Of a stretch of 64,000 bases of DNA, positions 27,098 through 35,617 are shown in pieces (position 1 is the stretch's first letter; every line of letters starts with the position of its first letter). Source of the stretch: Sphingobium trunci (GTDB lineage: Bacteria; Pseudomonadota; Alphaproteobacteria; Sphingomonadales; Sphingomonadaceae); the NCBI RefSeq assembly GCF_022664535.1, contig NZ_JAKUJY010000021.1, forward strand, positions 16,280-80,279, in the 5' to 3' direction. The translations under genes were made by a program, and so were the position numbers. Under the pieces are notes generated by a model. The model searched no databases, was not told the DNA's origin, and saw nothing but the letters and a program-made list of their open reading frames with translations.

Positions 27098-27208
27098 TAT
27101 AATTTCCCCGATTCGGACGTAAGAGAGTCCTGCGACCCGAAGGCTCTAGGCCATATGGCTGACGAGACCTTTTCCTGACCCGGCGGTGAAAACCGCCGGG
27201 TCATTTTT
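27098..27208 (+). ncRNA. Candidate small RNA with own -10 box and terminator
   Basis: The 346-base gap between pyrD and the AraC gene has a perfect -10 box TATAAT (27098-27103) and, about 70 bases on, a textbook terminator: 11-bp perfect stem (27177-27187 with 27192-27202), GAAA loop, then ATTTTT. No gene ends at the terminator. The roughly 100-base transcript holds only a 7-codon ORF (ATG 27154, TGA 27175-27177). No -35 at standard spacing was found. A small RNA is the simplest reading; a leader peptide or remnant is possible. Confidence 0.5.
27177..27208 (+). terminator. Rho-independent terminator in the pyrD/AraC intergenic region
   Basis: Perfect 11-bp GC-rich stem with a GAAA tetraloop, followed by ATTTTTAT on the plus strand. 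It ends the candidate small RNA upstream of the AraC-family gene. Confidence 0.88.
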
Positions 27209-27305
27209 ATCTTGTCACCCCCAGGGCGGACCAAAACTGGTATTCCCACAAGCATAGCCCTTGCACCTTTCCGTCGATGGCGCATATTGCGGGACGGGGT
27301 GAGAA

Positions 27306-28244
27306 ATGGGTTCGCATGAAAGCGAAGCGTCCGGGGGGGCGCCAAATATTACGGCAAAAGACGATAGAGCACCATTATCCTACACGGTCGACGCGGCGCA
27401 GGGACCGGTACGGTTGCGTTACTTTGCGTTGCCCGATCAACTGAACGCTTATTTCGGGTCGCTCTACATCTTTACCGAAACCGCCGAACATTATTCGGAC
27501 GTCACCCGTGCCGATGTACCGCAACTTCGCTTCATGCTGGAAAGCCACGGTGATTATCATTTCCATGACGGAACGGTTGCTCCGACGCCGGAAATATGCC
27601 TGCTCGGTCCCACATTGGGCGCGACCCGCTTCGAATTGAGGGGACCGGGCCGGGTAGTCGGCATTTCCCTGCTTCCCGCGGGATGGATCGCGTTGCATGG
27701 CGGCGATGCCAGTATCCTGACTGACCGGGTGCAGGATATGGGAGACCGGCCGGGTTATCGGGACTTGCTCGACAAGCTGCGTGCCGCCGAGGGTGCGGAG
27801 GAGATGGCGACCCTGTGCTGGGCCTTTCTGGCGGAACGGCTGGTCGCCCTGCCGGAATCGACCTGGCGCTTGCTGGAGGCGGTCGATGGCTGGCTGATGG
27901 GAGAAGGGTCGCCGCGCATAGAGACATTGGCGGACATGACCGGCCTGTCGCCGCGGCAGCTCGCGCGGTTGACCAACAAATATTATGGCTGCTCGCCCAA
28001 GCTGCTGGCGCGTAAATATCGGGCGCTTCGGTGCAGCGCGCGCATCGCGCTCGATCATGAAAGCTGGCAGGAACTGTGCGAGGATGGGCGCTTCTACGAC
28101 CAGTCCCATTTCATCCGGGAGATTAAGCATTTCATCGGCCTGACCCCGCACCAGTTGCAGACAGAACCTACCGCTGTTGCGCAATTGACCCTGCTGCGCC
28201 GGTCGCTGGGTGGCGATGTGGCGGTCATCAACCGTTTCAGCTGA
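27306..28244 (+). CDS. AraC-family transcriptional regulator
   Basis: A 312-aa regulator with a C-terminal double helix-turn-helix (IETLADMTGLSPRQLARLTNKYYGCSPKLLARKYR, then GRFYDQSHFIREIKHFIGLTPHQLQ). The N-terminal 190 residues are an unassigned sensor domain resembling those of AraC proteins in other sphingomonads. No neighbouring operon is an obvious target; the suf regulator follows. The ATG at 27306 has GGGGTGAG upstream. Confidence 0.9.
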   Translation: MGSHESEASGGAPNITAKDDRAPLSYTVDAAQGPVRLRYFALPDQLNAYFGSLYIFTETAEHYSDVTRADVPQLRFMLESHGDYHFHDGTVAPTPEICLLGPTLGATRFELRGPGRVVGISLLPAGWIALHGGDASILTDRVQDMGDRPGYRDLLDKLRAAEGAEEMATLCWAFLAERLVALPESTWRLLEAVDGWLMGEGSPRIETLADMTGLSPRQLARLTNKYYGCSPKLLARKYRALRCSARIALDHESWQELCEDGRFYDQSHFIREIKHFIGLTPHQLQTEPTAVAQLTLLRRSLGGDVAVINRFS

Positions 28245-28300
28245 GCGGCGACACCCAAGCAGAAATGCCTTGATTCCCGGGACAAGGGGGACCACATGCC

Positions 28301-28323
28301 AATCGGATTGATTCGATCCGATT
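28301..28323. promoter_or_regulatory. Candidate operator of the suf Rrf2 regulator
   Basis: AATCGGAT (28301-28308) and ATCCGATT (28316-28323) form a perfect 8-bp inverted repeat with a 7-base spacer, 26 bases upstream of the regulator ATG. A dyad of this size ahead of an IscR/SufR-like gene suggests autoregulation of the suf operon. Confidence 0.6.
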
Positions 28324-28349
28324 TGAGAATGGTTCGCAAGACTAAGGCT

Positions 28350-28760
28350 ATGAGGCTTTCCAGTTTCGCAGATTATGCCGTAGTGCTGATGTCGGCCGCA
28401 GCGCGCCATTGCGGCGCGGCCAGGATGAACGCGACCACGCTCTCCGCCGAGACCGGCATCCCCCTGCCCACCGCGCAGAAGCTGGTGAGCCGTCTGTCGG
28501 CGGCAGGCCTTTTGGAATCGAGCCGGGGTACGGGCGGGGGCGTGCGCCTCAGCCGTCCGCCCGCCGCGATCACGCTTGCGGATGTGGTGGAGGCCGTCGA
28601 AGGCCCGATCGCCATGACCGCCTGCGCCGACCAGGGCGCGCATGACTGTTCGTTGGAGCAGGAATGCCGCGTCCGTCCGCATATGAATGTGGCGAACAAT
28701 GCGATCCGGTCGGCGCTGGCGGGCGTCACCATCGCCAGCCTGACACGAGAAATGGCATGA
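28350..28760 (+). CDS. Rrf2-family Fe-S responsive regulator of the suf operon
   Basis: A 136-aa Rrf2/IscR-type winged-helix protein ([18 protein letters not shown] at the start, recognition region [19 protein letters not shown]). Three cysteines in [15 protein letters not shown] stand where IscR and SufR bind a 2Fe-2S cluster. It heads the suf operon and should sense cluster status. ATG 28350 is chosen because longer versions would read through the upstream dyad. The stop overlaps the sufB start as ATGA. Confidence 0.92.
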   Translation: MRLSSFADYAVVLMSAAARHCGAARMNATTLSAETGIPLPTAQKLVSRLSAAGLLESSRGTGGGVRLSRPPAAITLADVVEAVEGPIAMTACADQGAHDCSLEQECRVRPHMNVANNAIRSALAGVTIASLTREMA

Positions 28761-30241
28761 CCGAAGAAGCAACCACCGTCCGTAACCGCGAAGCGCAGGA
28801 GGCGGCCGAGCGGGCCTCCACCTACGAGCATGGCTGGTCCTCGGCCATCGAGCAGGACTTCGCGCCCAAGGGGCTGAACGAGGACACGGTCCGCTTCATC
28901 TCGGCCAAGAAGAAGGAGCCGCAATGGCTGCTGGATTGGCGGCTCAAGGCCTTCGCCATGTGGCAGCAGATGGAAGCGCCGGACTGGGCCAAGCTCAACG
29001 TGCCGCCGATCGACTATCAGGACGCCTATTATTACGCCGAACCGAAGAAGAAGGCGGAGCTGAATTCGCTGGACGAGGTCGATCCGGAGATTCTCGCGAC
29101 CTATCAGAAGCTGGGAATACCCATTGCCGAGCAGGAAATGCTGGCGGGCGTCAAGGGCAGCCGCAAGGTCGCCGTCGACGCGGTGTTCGACAGCGTGTCC
29201 GTCGCGACCACCTTCCGCAAGGAGCTGGAGGAAGCGGGCGTCATCTTCCGATCGATCAGCGAGGCGGTGCGCGAATATCCGGACCTGGTGAGGAAGTGGC
29301 TCGGCAAGGTCGTGCCGATGCACGACAATTATTTCGCGACGCTCAATTGCGCGGTCTTTTCCGACGGCACCTTCGTCTACATCCCCAAGGGCGTTCGCTG
29401 CCCGATGGAGCTTTCCACCTATTTCCGCATCAATGCGGAGAATACCGGCCAGTTCGAGCGCACGCTCATCGTCGCGGACGAGGGGAGTTACGTCTCCTAT
29501 CTCGAAGGCTGTACCGCCCCGATGCGCGATGAGAATCAGCTCCACGCCGCCGTGGTCGAGCTGGTTGCGCTGGACGATGCGGAGATCAAATATTCGACCG
29601 TCCAGAACTGGTATCCGGGCGACGAGAACGGCAAGGGCGGCATCTATAATTTCGTGACCAAGCGGGCGCTTTGCCAGGGGCGCAACAGCAAGGTCAGCTG
29701 GACGCAGGTGGAAACCGGCTCTGCCATCACCTGGAAATATCCGAGCTGCGTGCTGAACGGCGAGAACAGCGTGGGCGAATTCTACTCGGTCGCGCTGACC
29801 AACAATCTGCAGCAGGCCGATACCGGCACCAAGATGATCCACAATGGCAAGGGCTCGCGCTCGACCATCGTGTCAAAGGGCATCTCGGCCGGGCGGAGCA
29901 ACAACACCTATCGCGGCCTGGTGCGCGTGGCGCCCGGCGCGGAGGGCGTGCGCAACTTCACCCAGTGCGACAGCCTGCTGCTGGGCGACCAGTGCGGCGC
30001 GCATACGGTGCCCTATATCGAGGTGCGCAATCCGAGCGCCCAGATCGAGCATGAGGCGACCACCAGCAAGATCAGCGACGACCAGCTTTTCTACGCGATG
30101 CAGCGCGGACTGGATCAGGAAAGCGCGGTGTCGCTGATCGTGAATGGGTTTGCCAAGGAAGTGCTGCAACAGCTGCCGATGGAGTTCGCCGTCGAGGCGC
30201 AGAAGCTGCTGGGCATTTCGCTGGAAGGGTCGGTCGGTTGA
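28757..30241 (+). CDS. sufB: Fe-S cluster assembly scaffold SufB
   Basis: A 494-aa SufB with the full family core ([29 protein letters not shown] and [22 protein letters not shown]; conserved Cys in [18 protein letters not shown]). With SufC and SufD it builds Fe-S clusters under stress or iron limitation. It is translationally coupled to the Rrf2 gene. A palindromic repeat and two small genes separate it from sufC. Confidence 0.97.
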   Translation: MTEEATTVRNREAQEAAERASTYEHGWSSAIEQDFAPKGLNEDTVRFISAKKKEPQWLLDWRLKAFAMWQQMEAPDWAKLNVPPIDYQDAYYYAEPKKKAELNSLDEVDPEILATYQKLGIPIAEQEMLAGVKGSRKVAVDAVFDSVSVATTFRKELEEAGVIFRSISEAVREYPDLVRKWLGKVVPMHDNYFATLNCAVFSDGTFVYIPKGVRCPMELSTYFRINAENTGQFERTLIVADEGSYVSYLEGCTAPMRDENQLHAAVVELVALDDAEIKYSTVQNWYPGDENGKGGIYNFVTKRALCQGRNSKVSWTQVETGSAITWKYPSCVLNGENSVGEFYSVALTNNLQQADTGTKMIHNGKGSRSTIVSKGISAGRSNNTYRGLVRVAPGAEGVRNFTQCDSLLLGDQCGAHTVPYIEVRNPSAQIEHEATTSKISDDQLFYAMQRGLDQESAVSLIVNGFAKEVLQQLPMEFAVEAQKLLGISLEGSVG

Positions 30242-30263
30242 CCCTTGCTGTCTCCTTCACCGT

Positions 30264-30343
30264 CAGGCCGGACTTGATCCGGCATCCCGTTTCTTCCTGT
30301 GCAACGGGTGAAGGCAGCGGGACCCCGGATCAAGTCCGGGGAG
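30264..30343. repeat. REP-like palindromic repeat pair after sufB
   Basis: CCGGACTTGATCCGG (30268-30282) and its exact inverse CCGGATCAAGTCCGG (30325-30339) flank about 40 bases. The unit GACCCCGGATCAAGTCCGGGG is a familiar type of dispersed extragenic palindrome in sphingomonads and other alphaproteobacteria. The pair can form a long hairpin between sufB and the next gene and may attenuate or stabilise the transcript. Confidence 0.8.
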
Positions 30344-30350
30344 ACGAGCG

Positions 30351-30542
30351 ATGGCGAGGATCGAGCTTGCCGAAATGCTGGAACGCTTCGTTGGCGATGC
30401 GCCTCATTGCGGTAAGTGGGAGTGGGATGCTTTTACGTCGGTAAAGGCAAGCCCTGAACTGGAGCCATTCCGGCAACGCCTGCTGGAGCAAGGCGACGGC
30501 TGGATGGCACTGATGAAATTCGCGAGATCATCGCTGAACTGA
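30351..30542 (+). CDS. Small hypothetical protein, 63 aa, within the suf operon
   Basis: A 63-aa acidic protein with the pattern KWEWDAFTS ... ELEPFRQRLLEQG, which reminds me of small uncharacterised proteins with a W(E/D)-W-D-F core in related bacteria. No Cys pair or membrane segment. It starts directly after the REP pair with only a weak GGGGAG site, so it may have been carried in with the repeat. Function unknown; coding status moderately supported. Confidence 0.5.
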   Translation: MARIELAEMLERFVGDAPHCGKWEWDAFTSVKASPELEPFRQRLLEQGDGWMALMKFARSSLN

Positions 30543-30561
30543 GAAGTTGAAGGACTGAGAC

Positions 30562-31017
30562 TTGAGCGACGAAGACGATATTCAGGATGCGCTGGCCGAT
30601 TTCGCGGAGGATGTCGGCAATGGCCAGGCATGGACCGCCGCGATCCGCATCCTGACCGAGGATTATGAGCTGGAGGATGGCGAGCTTCAGGCGCGCGCCG
30701 TCAAGGATTTCGGCGACCTCGACGCCTATCAGGCCGAATGTCGCGAGGCGCTGGACAAGGGCGATGCCGCCTTCACCGAGAAGCTCAAGAGCGACAAGGC
30801 GTTCCACAAGGCCAAGGCCCCCAATCTCGCCCGCATGGGTCCCGTGACCGAGTTCGTGACCGGCGTGCTGGAAAAAGGCGCGCCTGAACCGGGTGCTGAC
30901 TGGTGGCCCTATATGCCGATCAAGCGCCATATCGACACGCTGTTCCCTGCGCCGGGCGATGTGCGGGACATGGCCTTCTGGACCGCGCGGACGCTCCAGC
31001 GCGCGCACAAGGGATAA
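30562..31017 (+). CDS. Hypothetical protein between sufB and sufC, 151 aa
   Basis: A 151-aa acidic, mostly helical protein without a family I know. The only usable start is TTG at 30562, supported by AAGGA 7-8 bases upstream; the next in-frame ATG is far inside. It ends 3 bases before sufC and therefore must be cotranscribed with the suf genes. Two Trp-rich segments (DWWPYMPIKRH and MAFWTARTLQR) stand out near the C-terminus. A role in Fe-S assembly is only suggested by position. Confidence 0.75.
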   Translation: MSDEDDIQDALADFAEDVGNGQAWTAAIRILTEDYELEDGELQARAVKDFGDLDAYQAECREALDKGDAAFTEKLKSDKAFHKAKAPNLARMGPVTEFVTGVLEKGAPEPGADWWPYMPIKRHIDTLFPAPGDVRDMAFWTARTLQRAHKG

Positions 31018-31020
31018 GCA

Positions 31021-31767
31021 ATGCTCACCATCGAGAATCTCACCAACGAAATCGACGGCAAGGCGATCCTCAAGGGCCTGTCGCTCTCGATCAACGCGGG
31101 CGAAATCCACGCGATCATGGGGCCGAACGGCGCGGGCAAGTCGACGCTGGCCTATACGCTGGGCGGCCGTCCGAACTATGAGGTAACCGGCGGTACCGCG
31201 ACCTTCGAAGGGCGTGATCTGTTCGAGCTGGAACCGCATGAGCGCGCCGCCGCCGGGCTCTTTTTGGGCTTCCAATATCCGGTCGAGATTCCGGGTGTCT
31301 CCAACCTGCAATTCCTGCGCGAGAGCCTCAATTCGCAGCGCAAGGCGCGTGGACAGGAACCACTGTCGGGCGGCGAGTTCATCAAGCTCGCCAAGGAAAA
31401 GGCTGGCCTGCTCGGCCTCGACATGGAGATGCTGAAACGGCCGGTGAATGTCGGCTTTTCGGGCGGCGAGAAGAAGCGCGCCGAAATGGTGCAGATGGGT
31501 ATTCTCGACCCCAAGCTTGCGATCCTCGACGAGACCGACTCCGGCCTCGACATCGACGCGCTCAAGATCGTGGGGTCGGGCATCAACGCCATCATGCGCA
31601 AACCCGACAAGGCGGTGCTGCTCATCACCCATTATCAGCGGCTGCTCGACTATGTGAAGCCGGACTTCGTGCATGTGCTGGCCGCAGGCCGTATCGTGAA
31701 GTCGGGCGGCCCCGAACTCGCGCTGGAACTGGAGCGCGAAGGCTATGCGGAGGTAGTGGCCGCGTGA
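31021..31767 (+). CDS. sufC: Fe-S cluster assembly ATPase SufC
   Basis: A 248-aa ABC-type ATPase. Walker A GPNGAGKST is at residues 34-42, the signature FSGGEKKR follows, and Walker B with the D-loop is LAILDETDSGLD. It powers the SufBCD scaffold and is not a transporter subunit. The stop overlaps the GTG start of sufD. Confidence 0.97.
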   Translation: MLTIENLTNEIDGKAILKGLSLSINAGEIHAIMGPNGAGKSTLAYTLGGRPNYEVTGGTATFEGRDLFELEPHERAAAGLFLGFQYPVEIPGVSNLQFLRESLNSQRKARGQEPLSGGEFIKLAKEKAGLLGLDMEMLKRPVNVGFSGGEKKRAEMVQMGILDPKLAILDETDSGLDIDALKIVGSGINAIMRKPDKAVLLITHYQRLLDYVKPDFVHVLAAGRIVKSGGPELALELEREGYAEVVAA

Positions 31768-32531
31768 CCACGCTCACCCTTGCCTCGCCCCCCCTGCCCA
31801 CACGAAGGGCCGAGGAATGGCGTTACAGCGACCTGGAGGCTGTCGCTTCCATCTGGCCGACGCCTGCACCGACGCAGATCGAAGTGGCGGCTGGGGAAAC
31901 GGCATGCCACCATCTGCTGCAGGACGTGGCCGAAGGCGCGACGGCGGTGCATGATTATGTCATCACCATCGCGGACGGCGCCCGCCTCGACTTCCATGTC
32001 CTGAACATCGGCGGGAAGTTCGGCCGCGTGACCTTCACCGTCACGCTGGGCAAGGGTTCACATTTCGAGCTGAGCGGCGCGATCATCGGCGGCGGCGACC
32101 AGGTGCTGGAGATCATCACCGCCGTCACCCATGCGCAGCCCGATGCGACCAGCGGCCAGACCATCCGCTCGATTCTGGGCCAGCGCGCCACCGGCAGCTA
32201 TCTCGGATCGATCAACGTCGCCCGCGATGCGCAGCGCACCGACGCCTTCCAGTCGGTCAAGGCCATGCTGCTGGACCGCACCGCCACGGCCAATGCCAAG
32301 CCCGAACTGGAAATCTACGCCGACGACGTGAAATGCGCCCATGGCGCCACCGTGGGTGAACTGGACAAGCAGGCGCTTTTCTACATGGCTTCGCGCGGCA
32401 TGGATCCGGCGACGGCCAAGACGCTCCTCTTGAAAGCCTTTGTCGCGGGCGTGTTCGACGATGTCGCCGACAAGGGCGTCAAGGACAGGCTTGAAGCCGC
32501 CGCGCTCGCCAAGCTGGAAAGGCTGGTATGA
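31764..32531 (+). CDS. sufD: Fe-S cluster assembly protein SufD
   Basis: A 255-aa SufD, shorter than the roughly 420-aa enterobacterial protein but with the conserved C-terminal part (NAKPELEIYADDVKCAHGATVGELD and FYMASRG). The GTG start is fixed by the GTGA overlap with the sufC stop. SufD partners SufB. The reduced N-terminal region seems usual for sphingomonads. Confidence 0.93.
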   Translation: MTTLTLASPPLPTRRAEEWRYSDLEAVASIWPTPAPTQIEVAAGETACHHLLQDVAEGATAVHDYVITIADGARLDFHVLNIGGKFGRVTFTVTLGKGSHFELSGAIIGGGDQVLEIITAVTHAQPDATSGQTIRSILGQRATGSYLGSINVARDAQRTDAFQSVKAMLLDRTATANAKPELEIYADDVKCAHGATVGELDKQALFYMASRGMDPATAKTLLLKAFVAGVFDDVADKGVKDRLEAAALAKLERLV

Positions 32532-33742
32532 CCGTCAGCACCTTCGACCGTCTCGACCTGCGCCACGATTTCCCTGGCGTCGGTAGCTGGCACTATCTCG
32601 ACAGCGCCGCCACCGCGCAGAAGCCCAATGCCGTGATCGACGTCATCGCCCGCGCCTATGGCCCGGACTATGCGACGGTCCATCGCGGCGTCTATGAGCG
32701 GTCGGCCAATATGACGCTCGCCTATGAAGCGGCGCGGCGCAAGGTCGCAAGCTTCATCGGCGCGGCGTCGGACAGCGAGATCGTCTATGTCCGTGGCGCG
32801 ACGGAAGGCATCAACCTTGTCGCGCAATGCTGGGCGGGCACGCAGCTCAAGGCGGGCGACCGTATCCTGCTCTCGATGCTGGAGCATCACAGCAATATCG
32901 TGCCCTGGCAGATCGTGGCCGAGAAGGTTGGAGCCGCCATCGACGTCGTGCCACTGACCGCGGACGGCAAGATCGACCTTGATGCCATGGCCGCGATGAT
33001 CACCCCCGCGCACAGGATGGTCGCGCTGGCCCATGTGTCGAACGTGCTGGGCAGCGTGCTCGACGTCCGCCGCGCCGCCGACATCGCCCATGGCGTCGGC
33101 GCGAGGATATTGATCGACGGCTGTCAGGCCGTGCCGCGCCTCGCCGTCGATGTGCAGGCGCTGGACTGCGACTTCTACGTCTTTTCCGCGCACAAGTTGT
33201 ACGGCCCTACCGGCATCGGCGCGCTCTGGGGGCGCAGGGAACTGCTCGACGCCATGCCGCCCTATCAGGGGGGTGGGTCGATGATCGACAAGGTGACTTT
33301 CGAAAAGACGACCTATGCCCCGGCGCCGACCCGGTTCGAGGCGGGGACGCCGCATATCACCGGCGTCGTCGGCCTTTCGGCGGCGATCGATTATGTGCAG
33401 GCCATCGGTCTCGACGCGATCCACGCCCATGAATGTGCGCTGGTCGCCAGGGCGAGGACGGCGCTGGAGAGCCTGAACAGCGTGCGCGTCTTCGGGCCGG
33501 GGGATTCGGCGGGCATCCTCTCTTTCGAGGTGGAGGGGGTGCATCCGCACGATGTCGGCACCATATTGGACGAAACCGGCGTCGCGATCCGGGCCGGGCA
33601 TCATTGCGCGCAGCCGCTGATGCGCCATCTGGGCGTCGAGGCGACCGCAAGGGCCAGCTTCGGCATCTACAGCGACGAAAGCGATGTGGACGCGCTGGTC
33701 AAGGGCATAGAAAGAGTGAGGAAGATCTTCGCCAATGACTGA
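32528..33742 (+). CDS. sufS: Cysteine desulfurase SufS
   Basis: A 404-aa class V aminotransferase-fold enzyme. The PLP lysine is in FSAHKLYGPTG and the persulphide cysteine in AGHHCAQP. It mobilises sulphur from cysteine for SufE and SufB. ATGA overlap with sufD; the next start lies inside its last codons. Confidence 0.97.
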   Translation: MTVSTFDRLDLRHDFPGVGSWHYLDSAATAQKPNAVIDVIARAYGPDYATVHRGVYERSANMTLAYEAARRKVASFIGAASDSEIVYVRGATEGINLVAQCWAGTQLKAGDRILLSMLEHHSNIVPWQIVAEKVGAAIDVVPLTADGKIDLDAMAAMITPAHRMVALAHVSNVLGSVLDVRRAADIAHGVGARILIDGCQAVPRLAVDVQALDCDFYVFSAHKLYGPTGIGALWGRRELLDAMPPYQGGGSMIDKVTFEKTTYAPAPTRFEAGTPHITGVVGLSAAIDYVQAIGLDAIHAHECALVARARTALESLNSVRVFGPGDSAGILSFEVEGVHPHDVGTILDETGVAIRAGHHCAQPLMRHLGVEATARASFGIYSDESDVDALVKGIERVRKIFAND

Positions 33743-34199
33743 ATCTCATTCCGAGGACCGCAAGATTTTGGTGGAAGAGGTCGAGGCGGTGGAAACCCCG
33801 CCCAAGGCGCGCGTCGAAGAGGAACCGCGCCAGCGCGACTATCTTGCTGGCTTCCTGAACGCCAAGCCTGCCGAAACGCCCAAGGGCGAACCGGGCGGCA
33901 GCCTCTATGACGCGATCATCGATGCGCTGAAGGAAATCTACGACCCGGAAATCCCGGTCAACATCTATGACCTCGGTCTAGTCTACGGCGTCGACGTGAC
34001 CGATGACGGCCATGCCGTCGTCACCATGACGCTGACCACGCCGCATTGCCCGGTCGCCGAATCCATGCCGGGCGAAGTCGAACTGCGCGTCGGCGCGGTG
34101 CCCGGCGTGGGCGACGCGCAGGTGAACCTCGTTTGGGATCCGCCATGGGATCCGCAGAAAATGTCGGACGAGGCGAAGCTCGAACTGGGAATGCTCTGA
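33735..34199 (+). CDS. sufT: SUF system assembly protein SufT (MIP18/DUF59)
   Basis: A 154-aa protein with a charged N-terminal extension of about 50 residues and a MIP18-type domain (IIDALKEIYDPEIPVNIYDLGLVYGV, then LTTPHCPVAESMP with the conserved Cys). SufT-type proteins help Fe-S protein maturation. It overlaps sufS by 8 bases and sufA as TGATG. Confidence 0.93.
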   Translation: MTESHSEDRKILVEEVEAVETPPKARVEEEPRQRDYLAGFLNAKPAETPKGEPGGSLYDAIIDALKEIYDPEIPVNIYDLGLVYGVDVTDDGHAVVTMTLTTPHCPVAESMPGEVELRVGAVPGVGDAQVNLVWDPPWDPQKMSDEAKLELGML

Positions 34200-34558
34200 T
34201 GACCGTAGAAACGAAAATCCGCGCCCGTCCCGCCGCCGTCATCCTGACGCCGAGCGCCGAGCAGCGTATCGCCGACCTGATGCGCCAAGCGCCCGAAGGC
34301 ACGATCGGCGTCAAGCTCTCGACCCCGCGCCGGGGCTGCTCGGGCCTCGCCTATTCGGTCGACTATGTGAGCGAGGAAGCGAAGTTCGACGAGAAGATCG
34401 AGACGCCCGGCGGCACCTTCTACATTGACGGCGCGTCGGTGCTCTATCTGGTCGGATCGACGATGGATTGGGTGGAGGACGACTTCACCGCCGGTTTCGT
34501 CTTCAACAACCCCAATGCCAAGGGAAGCTGCGGCTGCGGCGAGAGCTTCACGGTCTGA
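34199..34558 (+). CDS. sufA: A-type Fe-S carrier protein SufA
   Basis: A 119-aa A-type carrier. The three cluster cysteines are in RRGCSGLAY and the C-terminal GSCGCGESF. It accepts clusters from SufBCD and delivers them to apoproteins. The ATG overlaps the sufT stop codon (TGATG at 34197-34201). Confidence 0.95.
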   Translation: MTVETKIRARPAAVILTPSAEQRIADLMRQAPEGTIGVKLSTPRRGCSGLAYSVDYVSEEAKFDEKIETPGGTFYIDGASVLYLVGSTMDWVEDDFTAGFVFNNPNAKGSCGCGESFTV

Positions 34559-34570
34559 GGATAGCGGTCC

Positions 34571-35368
34571 ATGCCCCATATGCTGATTCTGGGGCTGGGC
34601 TATACCGCATCGCGCCTCGCGGCCCGGCTGCGCGCCGAGGGCTGGCATATCACCGCCGTCCGCCGCACTGCCGATGCCGAAGCACTCGCCTTTGACGATG
34701 AAAGCGCTGTCCGTGCCGCTATCGCGCAGGCCACGCATATCCTCTCCTCCGTCCCACCGGAGGGCGATGCGGATCCCGTCCTGACCCGCTATGGCGCTGC
34801 CATTGCCGCCGCGCCCGCGATCTGGACCGGCTATCTCTCCTCCACCGGCGTCTATGGCGACGCGGCAGGGGCATGGGTGGATGAAAGCAGTCCGGTCGGC
34901 CTTGGCCGCCGCGCCGCCCGCGCGCAGGCCGACAGGGACTGGGGCGCGCTCCGCCCCGACATGCGCCGCTTTCGCCTGCCGGGCATTTACGGCCCCGGCC
35001 GCTCCGCGCTCGACCGGGTGCGGGACGGGCGCGCGCATCGCATCGACCTGCCCGACCAGGTGTTCAGCCGCGCCCATGTCGACGATATCGTCGCAGGCGT
35101 GATCGCCTCGATCCACCACGGCCCGCCCGGCATCTACAATCTCTCCGACGACTGGCCCTGTGCGCAGAACCGGCTGATCGAGGAGGCCTGCGTTCTTCTC
35201 GGCCAGCCTGTCCCGCCGCTGCTCACGCTGGCGCAGGCGCAGCTTTCCCCGATGGCGCGGGCCTTCTATGCGGAAAATCGCAGGGTTGCGAATGGCCGGG
35301 CCAGACGCCTGCTCGGCTGGTCGCCGCGCTACCCCACCTATCGCGAAGGCCTGCGCGCCTGCCTTTGA
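34571..35368 (+). CDS. NAD(P)-binding epimerase-like protein (YeeZ type)
   Basis: A 265-aa extended-SDR/Rossmann protein. The N-terminal nucleotide motif is LGLGYTASRLA, followed by YLSSTGVYGD and RLPGIYGPGR, as in the YeeZ group of sugar-nucleotide epimerase homologues. The catalytic Tyr-x3-Lys is not complete (YGDAA), so it may bind NAD(P) without epimerase activity. It lies 12 bases after sufA and may be transcribed with suf. Confidence 0.82.
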   Translation: MPHMLILGLGYTASRLAARLRAEGWHITAVRRTADAEALAFDDESAVRAAIAQATHILSSVPPEGDADPVLTRYGAAIAAAPAIWTGYLSSTGVYGDAAGAWVDESSPVGLGRRAARAQADRDWGALRPDMRRFRLPGIYGPGRSALDRVRDGRAHRIDLPDQVFSRAHVDDIVAGVIASIHHGPPGIYNLSDDWPCAQNRLIEEACVLLGQPVPPLLTLAQAQLSPMARAFYAENRRVANGRARRLLGWSPRYPTYREGLRACL

Positions 35369-35461
35369 CTCGGCTCGTCGCAAGCTGAAAATATTGCTAA
35401 CGCCTTCTTAACCATCGCGGCCCGAAGGCTGTCCTGTCAGCTTTTTCAAGGGATGCAGGAC

Positions 35462-35617
35462 ATGGACCATTTCGATCACGCCTTCACCGCTTTGGGCCAG
35501 CGCATCAACGGCCTGCCGCTGCCGGAACGAGCGGCATCCGCGCCGGTCCCGCTTGCCAGCCTGATCGACCGGGTGAACGCGGCCAAGCGCCTCTACCAGC
35601 CAGGCCTGCGCCGTTAG
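35462..35617 (+). CDS. Microprotein, 51 aa
   Basis: A 51-codon frame starting MDHFDHAFTALGQRINGLPLP and ending LYQPGLRR. GCAGGAC lies just ahead of the ATG. An AT-richer stretch (35385-35415), unusual in this GC-rich region, could hold its promoter. Its stop overlaps the stop of the convergent EamA gene. No family known; coding status is plausible from composition and ribosome binding site. Confidence 0.5.
   Translation: MDHFDHAFTALGQRINGLPLPERAASAPVPLASLIDRVNAAKRLYQPGLRR

Noticed and set aside
25541..27178. 545-codon plus-strand frame across ggt/pyrD
   Set aside because: Antisense shadow of two conserved enzymes; no family resemblance.
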